A stretch of 64,000 bases of DNA from Aldrovandia affinis (lineage: Eukaryota > Chordata > Actinopteri > Notacanthiformes > Halosauridae). A model generated the notes under the pieces. The model was not told the origin of the DNA and ran no database searches. It saw only the letters and a program-made list of their open reading frames with translations. Below are positions 1 through 10,800 of this stretch, in pieces. The DNA lies in assembly GCA_029706075.1 (NCBI GenBank), contig JAINUG010000005.1, positions 7,553,001-7,617,000 of the forward strand, written 5' to 3'. Both the position numbers and the translations under genes were made by a program. The number at the start of each line of letters is the position of its first letter. The stretch's first letter is position 1.

Positions 1-1769
1 TAAAAAGGGCCGCCGTGCAGAAGGGCTTCGAGACAGCTGAGCTCCAAACATCCTTCACTAGGCCACAAAAGTGTTTAATTGGGAAAGTTTCCAGTTTGTC
101 AGGGACATAATTTGCCCAGGCGTACGCTGCCGTTAATCACTCATTGTTTTAAAAATAAATGGAAAAAACTAAATACGTAGTTTACATGGTTATTTTACAT
201 TTTGCGTTTTCCTTCCTCCCCACAACAGTCATTCCTGTTCTTAAAACCAGCTGTTTAAAATCCGAACAGAGCCTCTGTTCTATTGGGAATTATTTGGGTT
301 GATTCAGTTGCTGCCGAGGTTGCAAGTTTAATGCCCAGCTCTCTCAACATTTTGCAAATGGCTACCTACAACTCGAGGATGAAAAAAATGATTGAATGTA
401 TGACTGGTTTCTTCATGGTTGGTGCACTAAGTGACTGCCGTTTATAGCGACTCCCTTTCGGTGACGCCTAATTCCCAAGTAATTTAACATCTTTGGGCCA
501 ATTGTTGGCAGGTGGTAGGCATTCAGTCTTGCCCAGACCCTTGCTGCTGTTGTAGTGGGGAGCCCGTTTGGTTTTGTGGGGTATATTAACTGGGGTATAT
601 TCTATACTGCTGGCCAGAGCTTTACAACAGTATGGCACTCACTGGACTTGGGCTGGAGATGAGCATGTATCTCTGTTCTCGGGGGGTCAGACGCTCACCT
701 GTGTGATTTGCACCGATCAAAGGAGGCCTAAAATGTCCATTGTTGTAGAATGTGCTACATTCTTCTTGGATTGCATCACTGGGTACACTGTTCATCTGAC
801 TTTTGTTCATAATTTTTTTTTTTTATGTGTCAATGTTTAAAATGATTGTAAAAATGACGTCACTGGCCTTTGTGCAATCACTGTAACAAGGCTTTTGGAA
901 AGATAAGGAATGATAACTGCAATATGTGGGGTGGGTGGGTGGGTGAGGGGGTGTCCCATCATGCTCCAATGACAGCCGTCCCCTCCTGCTCCAGCAGGAA
1001 GGTCATCCTAATGCTCCAGGAATTGAGAGGTCACTAAATGGCCAGCAGAAGTGCAGGTGTACCCAGTGAATGCACCAGCAGGGTCTGGAGATAATTAAGT
1101 TTGCCTGATCTCTTCAAGATTGCTGGTGTAGAATTTTGTTTAACCCTGTGAGAACTGGTATTGCAAACATGCGACACTGCAAGAAAAAGGCAGAAAACTG
1201 TTGAAGCCTCAGCATTTGTGTAGGGGAACCATCACAGACGCATACAAAATTTGGAGACCCCCAGCTATATCGATTTTGCATTGAATTTCTGAAATACACA
1301 CAGCAGACAAACAACAAACAACTTCTGCCACCTGCAAACCTTTTTGTTGTAAAGACATTTTGTTGTAGGAAATGCATAGATTTAAGGGGTGAATATACAT
1401 GTTTACTTCTCTTTATGTTTTGAGTTGCAGTAATAGTATTTCAGTCATGTGTTTTTAGGTGTTTCTTCAGTTGCAATGTTGTAAAGCTCTGTTAAGGTCT
1501 CTTCAATGCCAAAAATGTAAGAACTGATTCTCTGGGACTCTGGATATTTAACAGAGTCCGGCATTACTTTCCAAGTATTGCAGTGCACAGTTACAGACAT
1601 GCTGTTGTATTTGGAAAATATATAGAAACAACAATTCTCCCTAAGACATAACCTTGCAAAAGGTTGCACTTGCAAAAGGCACTTTTTTAATTAATGCTGT
1701 AGAATCACGGGATCAATTTTCCTTTTCCTGTAACAATTCTGTTTTCTTTTTTTTGTGTTATTTTTCTAG
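1..1769. other. metap1d intron (5' part), no exon recognised
   Basis: Non-coding DNA upstream of the first metap1d exon in the window. No splice-flanked segment resembling earlier methionine aminopeptidase exons was found, so the N-terminal half of the gene must lie to the left. The only local structure is a short G-rich GGGT-type run near 925-950. Open frames here are short and have no recognisable similarity. Confidence 0.5.
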
Positions 1770-1867
1770 CCGGATAGCAGACTCCTATGGGTTCCAGGTG
1801 TGCCCATATTTCATTGGACATGGCATTGGATCGTATTTCCATGGCCACCCAGAGATATGGCATCATG
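1770..1867 (+). CDS. metap1d: metap1d coding exon (GHGIG signature)
   Basis: This 98-nt exon lies between TTTTTCTAG and the donor GGTAAGA. It begins with the last base of a split codon and ends with the first base of another. It reads [14 protein letters not shown] and on through [17 protein letters not shown], the substrate and metal-binding loop of type 1 methionine aminopeptidases. Confidence 0.93.
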
Positions 1868-4800
1868 GTAAGATGTTTTTTATGCCATTACTCTGAATGA
1901 CAAATTCATTTAAATACTTTTTTTCCCCCATTGGCACAACACGTTTCTTTAATGCTTCAGATTCTGAGCTCATTGACATAAGAATCAATATAGGCCAGAA
2001 TCTTTATGTCCTACATCAGGTTATTTCAAATGTAGGGGTTTTTTATCAGCAAAAGACTAGTTAAGTCTAAAATCCTAAGAGCCTTATCATAGCCTATCTG
2101 AATCCCCCCTATTTCAGTGCCTTTAGTATTTTATATGAGTGCTCATGTAAATCTAACATAATGAATTATAGTTATATCAGACGTATTTTAGTATAGGCAC
2201 ATTATACTCCTAGAGTGGCTACATGATCATATACAGCAGTTCAAAGTTTAAATAAAATTGATTTGCCTTTTATGAAAAAATATATCTATTGCAAGGTATT
2301 TCCAAAAAGAATGGTCTCTGTATAAAGAAACATAAAGATTAGGGTGTATAGAGTATTCATATACATTTTCATATTAATATGAGATACCCTTGCTTTGTAA
2401 TCTGACATTATATTATATTAGTGCCATACGTAATAATTAATTATTTAATTAATCAATATTCTTAAAAAACTATTACAAAAATAAATCATAAAATGTTTAC
2501 AAATGTTGAGCTCTATTTTTAAAAGCATAGTCATATTTCACACAAATAACAAATGTACATCTATATCAATGAAACTAATTTATGTACAATAAATTGTGGC
2601 TGCAAACATTCAATAAAAAAGTGAAAAGCACATTTTAAAAAATCTATACACGTATATACAGTGACTTTCATGTCTATACCCTGTTTCAACCTTTTGTTGC
2701 CTTACAGCCTGAAATTAAAACATATTAAATCAGACTTTTCCCCACCTTTATTTACAACTTCCAAGTGAAGAAAATATTCTCATAATTTCTGAACATTAAT
2801 TAAAAATTAAAAACTGTAATAACTTGGATTGATAAGTCTATTGCTTATCATGCAAACTGTAAACTAGCTCAGGGTTAACCAATCACCCTCCAGATCACAC
2901 ACCAAGCTAAATGGCCTCCACCTGTGTTCAATTGCAGTGATTCTGATTACTTCAGAATAAAGTCAGCTGTTCCTAGAGGATTCCACTGCTGGGTAGTACA
3001 TTTCAGAGGAAAGAATCCACCATGAGCAACAAGGAGCTTCCAAAGAACTCCAGGATAAAGTTGTGGAAAGGCACATATCAGGAAGTGGGCATAGAAAGAT
3101 TTCAAAGGCCTTAAATATCCCTTGGAGCACGGTCAAGACCATAATTAAGAAGTGGAAGCACCTTCAGCTGGCCTGTGGCAACTATGAAGGAGCTACAGGA
3201 CTTTCTGGCAAAGAGTGGTCAATGTGTGCCTATGTCAACAATACAGAAAGCTCTCCACAATTCTAGTCTGTATTTTAGGGTGGCAAGAAGGAAGCCACTA
3301 CTCTAAAAGTCCACATCCAGTCCTGTTTGAGGTATGCAAAAAACACTGAAGATTCTGAAGCCATGTGGCAAAAACTGTTGTGGTCAGATGAAACCAGGAT
3401 ATAATTTGCTGGCCTAAATGGAAAATGTTACATTTGGGGAAAACCCTATACAGCACATCACCCAAAGAACACCATCCCTACTATAAAGCATGGTGGTCGT
3501 AGCATTCCGTTATGGTTGTGTTTATTGTCAGCAGGGACTGGGGCACTTGTCAGGATAGAAGGTAAAATGGATGGAGCAAAAGACAGAGACAATCTTCAGG
3601 AAAACATGCTGCCCTCAGCAAGGAAATTTAAATTGGCAAGGAGATTCACCTTTCAGCATTACAACAACCCAAAGCATACAAGCTATAGCATCAGTGGAGT
3701 GGATAAAAAACAAAAAGGTGAATGTCCTTGAGTGGCCTAGTCAGACCCCTGACCTAAATCCTATTGAAAACCTGTGGAATAACCTGAAGAGCGCAGTCCA
3801 TCGGCAGTCACCATGCAATCTGGCTGAGCTTGGACAGTTCTCTAAGGAAGAATGGGAAAACATTGCCCAATATAGGTGTGCAAAGCTGGTAGAGACATAT
3901 CCAAAAGACTCATGGCTGTAATTCAAGCAAAGAGTGCTTCTACCAAGTACTAACTTAGTGGGGTGTAGACTAATCAATCAGTTATTCTAGTTTTTTTTAC
4001 ATTTTTTATTAATGTTCAGAAATTTTTATAATTTTTTATACTTGTAGGGTAAAATGTGTGAATATAGGTGTAAAAAGTCAAATTTAGTATGTTTTAATTT
4101 CAGGCTGTAAGGCATGTATGTATGTATATACACTGCCTGGCCCAAAAAAAAGTCACCACCTGGATTTAACTAAGCAAATAGGTAAGAGCCTTCCATTGGA
4201 TAATTACTGCAGTGATTAATATGTTTTAGCTGGCAACAAGTTATTTAACCCTAACTGATGCAGTGAGTAGCTTCTCATTTCTTAAACAACCATGTCGGAA
4301 GACATATCCTGTGGTCGTGGAAAAGATGTTAATCTGTTTCAGAAGGGTCAAATTATTGGCCTGCATCAAGCAAAGAAAACAACTAAGGAGATTGCTGAAA
4401 CTACTAAAATTGGGTTAAGAACTGTCCAACGCATTATTAAAACCTGGAAGGATAGTGGTGAACCATCATCTTCGAGGAAGAAATGTGGTCGGAAAAAAAT
4501 CTTGAATGATCGTGATCAGCGATCACTTAAACTTTTGGTGAAATCATATCGTAACAAATCAACAGTAGAACTCACGGCTATGTTTAATAGTGAAAGTAAG
4601 AGCATTTCCACACGCACAATGCGAAGGGAACTCAAGGGATTGGGACTAAACAGCTGTGTAGCCTTAAGAAAACCACTTGTCAGTGAGGCTAATCGGAAAA
4701 AAAAGGCTTCAATTTGCTAGGGAGGATTGGACTCTGGAGCAATGGAAGAAGGTCATGTGGTCTGATGAGTCCAGATTTACCCTGTTCCAGAGTGATGGGC

Positions 4801-7800
4801 GCATCAAGGTAAGAAGAGAGGTGGATGAAGTGATGCACCCATCATGCCTAGTGCCTACTGTACAAGCCTGTGGGGGCAGTGTTATGATCTGGAGTTGCTG
4901 CAGTTGGTCAGGTCTAGGTTCAGCAACGTTATGTGCCCAAAGAATGAGGTCAGCTGACTACCTGAATATACTGAATGACCAGGTTTTTCCATCAATGGAT
5001 TTTTTCTTCCCTGATGGCACGGGCATATTCCAAGATGACAATGCCACGATTCATCGGGCTCAAATTGTGAAAGAGTAGTTCAGGGAGCATGAGACATCAT
5101 TTTCACACATGGATTGGCCACCACAGAGTCCAGACCTTAACCCCATTGAGAATCCTTGGGATGTGCTGGAGAAGACTTTGCGCAGTGGTCCAACTCTCCC
5201 ATCATCAATACAAGATCTTGGCGAAAAATGTATGCAACCCCGGAAGGAAATAAATGTTGTGACATTGCAGAAGCTTATCGAAACGATGCCACGGCGAATG
5301 CGTGCCGTAATCAAAGCTAAAGGCGGTCCAGCAAAATATTAGAGTGTGTGACTTTTTTTGGGGACGGGCAGTGTACATATATTTATACACTACCGGTCAA
5401 AAGTTTTAGAACACCGCCATTTTCCATTTTTTACTTAAATTTAAGCAGTTCAAGTCCAGTGAATAACCTGAAATGGCACAAATGTAAGTGGTAAACTGCC
5501 AGAGGTAAAAATAATATTTTTAAAAAGTTTAACTTACCAAAAACTGAAAAATAATGTACATTATAAGGAAACAAGTAATGGGTTAACTTGGGTTAACAGT
5601 CACTCTGTGCAAGTCGCCGACTCTGGATCCAGCAAAAGAGCCCCAGACCATCACGCTTCCTCCTCCATGTTTGACAGTTGGTGTCACACACTGAGGAACC
5701 ATCCTTTCACCTACTCGACAGCCTACAAAAACCCTGCGTGATGAATCAAAGATTTCAAATTTTGTTTAATCGGTCCATAAGACCTTCTTCCAGTCTTCAG
5801 TAGTCCACTGGCGGTGCTTCATGGCCCAGGAAAGCCTCTTTTCTTATTTTCATCATAGAAATGGCTTTCTTACTGTCTAAAGCTACTATTCGAAGACGCC
5901 TATGACAATGACAATGGCCTTATGGCAGAGTTGCAAGAAGGAAGCCACTTTTGAAGACAATTCACCAAAAAAGGCGTCTTGAATTTGAACTACATCTGAA
6001 CTACAATTGGAACCGTGTCTTGTGGCCAAATCAAGCTTTTTGAATTATGCACATCAGCGTTATGTTTGGTGTCCAAAGAATGCAAGTAATGTTGAAAAGC
6101 ACCTCATGCCTACGGTGAAACATGGTGGTGGATCTTTAATGCTTTGGGGTTGTTTTACATCCACAGGCCCTGGGGCCCTTATTAAAATAGATGGAACCAT
6201 GAACTCCAGCATGTACCAAGACATTTTGTCCAAAAACCTTGTTCCCTCTGCCAGGAAGAGATCCACAGATGGACCTTCCAACAAGACAACGATCCCAAAC
6301 ATGCATCCAAAGCAACTAAGAAATGGTTTACAGAGCAAAACATCAATGTCCTGACGTAGCTGTCTGTCTCTAGACCTGAATCCAATTGAACATTTGTGGT
6401 TTGAACTAAAAAAAGCAGTCCACAAACGTCATCCTAATAATCTGAAGGAACTAGAACAATTCTGCATGGCGGAATGGTTGAGGATCCCCCCAAGAAGTTC
6501 CATAATTTCGTATGACACAACAGAAGGTGACTACTTGCTGTTATAATGGCCAAAGGAGGAACCACAAAGTACCTATAACAGGGGTATGAATATTTGTGAT
6601 TCTTGATTTTTCTGGGGGGGAAAAAATCATTTGTGAACTGTTCAATTGTGGTTTGTGTCAATGCATTATTATTAAAGAATATAATTTTTGTAATTTTTTG
6701 ATCATAAAATATACCTCATTACTTATATAGTATATTTTATATGATCTCTTTTGTTCATCTTTATCAAGGGTATGAATAAAAACGGAGCCTAGTGTATATA
6801 TATGTATGTGTCTCTATATAAGTTATATGACATCATAACATCAACTTGTCAACCTTTATTCAGTCAGTGTTGTTTATGCAGTCGATTTGTTTACATTTCT
6901 TCAATAAAAGCTATAGTCACCAGATATAGTCCTTTTAGCACAGTCCACACTAAGCTCTCAAAAATGCAGCAGCTAAGGTATTAGCATTTATCGATCAATT
7001 CTACTAACTTCGCTGTCGCATTGTTGCTAGTGGAACCACTGATCAATGAGTGGAAGACACCACACAACGTGCAGTGCTGTGCAAGCTAGCTCCTCTCAAA
7101 TACACAACACAACGCTGCTTGTCATATTTCGGCTTCTGTATTGGCTACTTCCATTTTCATAGTAACAAATAGCAAACAGCACGTGTACCCTCCGATCTGG
7201 ACAAAAACAGATCTGAAACCTGTAACAAACCAACCGCCGAAACTATTCTAAAATGCATTACTTTGCTGCCAAACTTGCGTGAGTAAAACCTGAATTACTC
7301 TACTTTAACGGAATATAAAAATTGTGCTTCTAACTTTTAGAATAACCGAGTAAATTATGAGATGACAAGTGGTGCAATCCATGACGCCACAGGTCGTCAT
7401 TCGGGTTTGAAGGGTCTTTCAGGAATAAAAAGCTTTCTGTTATCAGGTGTGCAGGTGTCCATTACCTGGCTGAAACAGGAACATGCTTATTTGAAGAAAA
7501 AAACCATTAACATGTTGAGAGGGAAAACAGTAAAACATGTCAAATGACTGTTGTTAGTTGAGAAATGCTTGCCTGGGTTGAAAGCCAGTGCTCTCTTTTC
7601 GAGGCACTTCCCACTTGATTGGAGACAGTCTCAGGTTCCAGTAGGAAGTGCCTCAGACTGATGGTCTGCTAGCTGCTCTGTCTCAGAGCAGAAACCCATA
7701 TTGACCCATAGGAGGGTCACTGGGCCCAAACATCCAAGAGGATTCAGTCCAGTTCGGACAAGATAGACCTCCAAACTGCATCTGCTGGCCCACCCGAGTG

Positions 7801-10800
7801 ATGGCTCACCCGCAATACACTCGCTCCCGCACAAAACTCTTATGAGAGGAGGTTTTCAAAAGGCACAAATGAAATTTGTTAAATTATTTACTTGCCATTA
7901 TACTTCCTCAATTAATTGTAAACTTAAAATGATCCATTTGACCCCAGTTCAAAGACATTCAGATTGATTGGTTGCACAGGATCTGGCTAGGAAATTTGGG
8001 CTTTTCAGATTGTGCCATGAATCGAACTCTAAATACAAAATGCTATCAGAAGTTTTTGGGTGAATGTGTGTAAATGAGTCTCTGCTGTGTATGTGTTTGA
8101 GCAAAAAAACGTTTTGGTTTTTTTCTTCAATACCCTCATCTCTGTTCTTTTTGGCGTAAACAGTGGTGAGGAAGACTTAAATCAGTCTTCAAATATACTT
8201 GATACATGATGTTGACAGACGTATCATACATGGTTATAAAGCTAGAATGCTGAGCTTCATGGTTGTTTGTGAGGGTGTACATTACAAGAAATACAGAAAA
8301 CAATAAAACCTGAGATCATTCACTCCCCACTGCAAAGTAATGTGATTATTTACCATTTTGTCATATGTGTATAATGAAAACACAACAAAATATTGGGAAA
8401 AGTAATTAAATAAGAGCTAATAGTCAAACGACTACCAAAATGACATGTTCATAGCTTTTTGAGCGAACAACTTGAACTGGCCTTTCACATAATCACAATT
8501 TTCAGTTTACAAAACCGTCTCACGATACCGAAATATTTGCAGCGTATTTTTTATCATAATCTGTCATACAATCTTCACGATATTGACCCAGGTAGGCGAA
8601 ATGCCCTTCCAGAGAACTGAGAATATTGTGGTATTCTGGTATTCAAGCTCTCTATGTGCCATAGCTTTGCTAGAATTTTAACTTCGTAAACAAGTCGCAC
8701 GATAAATGAATCATTGCTAGGCGCAGACGGGCAGATGAGACATTTACAATGATACCCGTATGTAATGGAAGACTACATATTCCGCCACCTTTGTTGTGAC
8801 AAACCACGAGTAAGCATGCAATGTCTATCCGAGCTAATATGCGCACAATATCTATATGAGCTAACATGCACATGTAACGAAGTTGGTCTGCCGTTGAGTT
8901 TCAAACCGCGAACCCAACGCAACGAGAGACGAGATTAGCTCGCCGAGCTAAAGACCCGAGTCCCCAGCCAAGAGAATCATACTCTTAGTGACATCACATT
9001 CTGTAGTGGACGCTCACATGTTAATGCACGTATCCGAGCTCATCCACTACACACACAATGTCCTTATGAGCGAATATGCACAAAATATCTATACGAGCTA
9101 ACATGCCAGCTAATGTAAACATGGTGTTTTTCCGCATGTGTATATTTATCTTCTTTCTGATGCATATGCCTTGAATGTATTTGTGTGTGTCCAGGAAACT
9201 TCATAAACAAATTATTTAAATATTGTCTGTGCAATATGACACGTTACAAAACAGGAGGGAAAGTCCTATTATAAAACTATTTCAACTATAATTGCTTTGA
9301 TTTATGTCATTAATATTGACATATTATTTTGATTGATTCAATCAGAATCAATATTGATTGATTCAATCAGAATCAATATTAATTGATTCTGACCATTATT
9401 AGTTGATTCTGATCATTTATCCATATTCCATTTTTTTCCTTTTTATCATACCAACATTATGTACATAACTCATAATATTTGCAAAGTTATTAGCTGCTAA
9501 AGTTTGGGCATGTGTAACAAGGCGGACTGCCTAAGAATTCCATACAATTCCACTGGGTGGAACGGTTGCTCTTAACACATCAGACAGGACGTTAACATCA
9601 TGATAATTAATATCATTAACAGCCCATGCTGGACCCTCCAAACTCAAGAAAATACCTCAAGACTTATAATTCTAGTTACATTGAAAATAACACAGAAAAT
9701 AATTATAAATAAATTATCCAATAAAAATGAAGCATTTACATTACTAAATATACATCTGCCAGATAATACTTCAAATGCCAAAAACGATTAATAAATGCAG
9801 CAAAGCTTGAGAAGGCAATGACGAATGTTGCTGGGAGAGATAGGGAATTTAAGGCGACATGGTCATTGCTTGAGACAATTGTTTTGAATAGATTCGTTTT
9901 CCTTTGCCTCTCTTTTGTCCTCTTCTTTTCAGTTTTTATCACTATTGTCAATAAAGCGGTGTGGCGTGAGTGCCCGTGTTGTGTCTCGAATATGGGCTGG
10001 GAGATGTGCGACAGCGCCGGGGTTCATTAGCCTATATAGCGCGTGTTTGAATTCCATATCGCTTTTATTAAACGGATCCATTCAGTGATATCCGTATATA
10101 GCATACCCAGGAAAGTAATAACAGACATTTTAAAATTGAAAACTTTAACGGACTATGTGGTGTATTCTTCCGCGAGCAAAGTTGTTCGGTCACGTAGCAA
10201 CGACAGTTAAATTTATGAATTTAGCGATGAATCACATAGAATCGTATTCATTTCGACATTCATTGTTGCTTGAATTTTACAGCAATTTTCTGCGTAGGCC
10301 ACAAAGAGGCAGCTCACTTATTGAACCATTTTTTTATTACAATTGACGGCTTACAACGTTTCATATCTGGGATGTTAATGGTTGGTTATTTATTTCGATA
10401 TTATTGAATATAATCATAACTTTTCTTTTTGGGGTGGGTGAATGTATTTTATGTGTGTATATTGTTATGATATATATATGTATATATAAATCATAATATT
10501 AATATTTTCTTGTTTACATTTCTTGTTTATGTTTTCCAATAGCCAATGACAATGACATGCTTATGGAGGAAGGGATGGCTTTCACAATAGGTCAGTAACA
10601 CTTTTAGATTCCCCTTCTCAGTACTTCTCCTACTAGGATAAAACATTCCAAAATGATCTTTCCTTTTTTTAAGTACCTGTAATGAAAAAATGTGGAACTC
10701 TTATGACTTAAATGATTGATCCATTGAGCTGCCAGAGATTCTCTCTTCCTTGGCTGCCATGGTTGCCATGGTGAACCCTGATCAGCTGACCTGTTGCATG

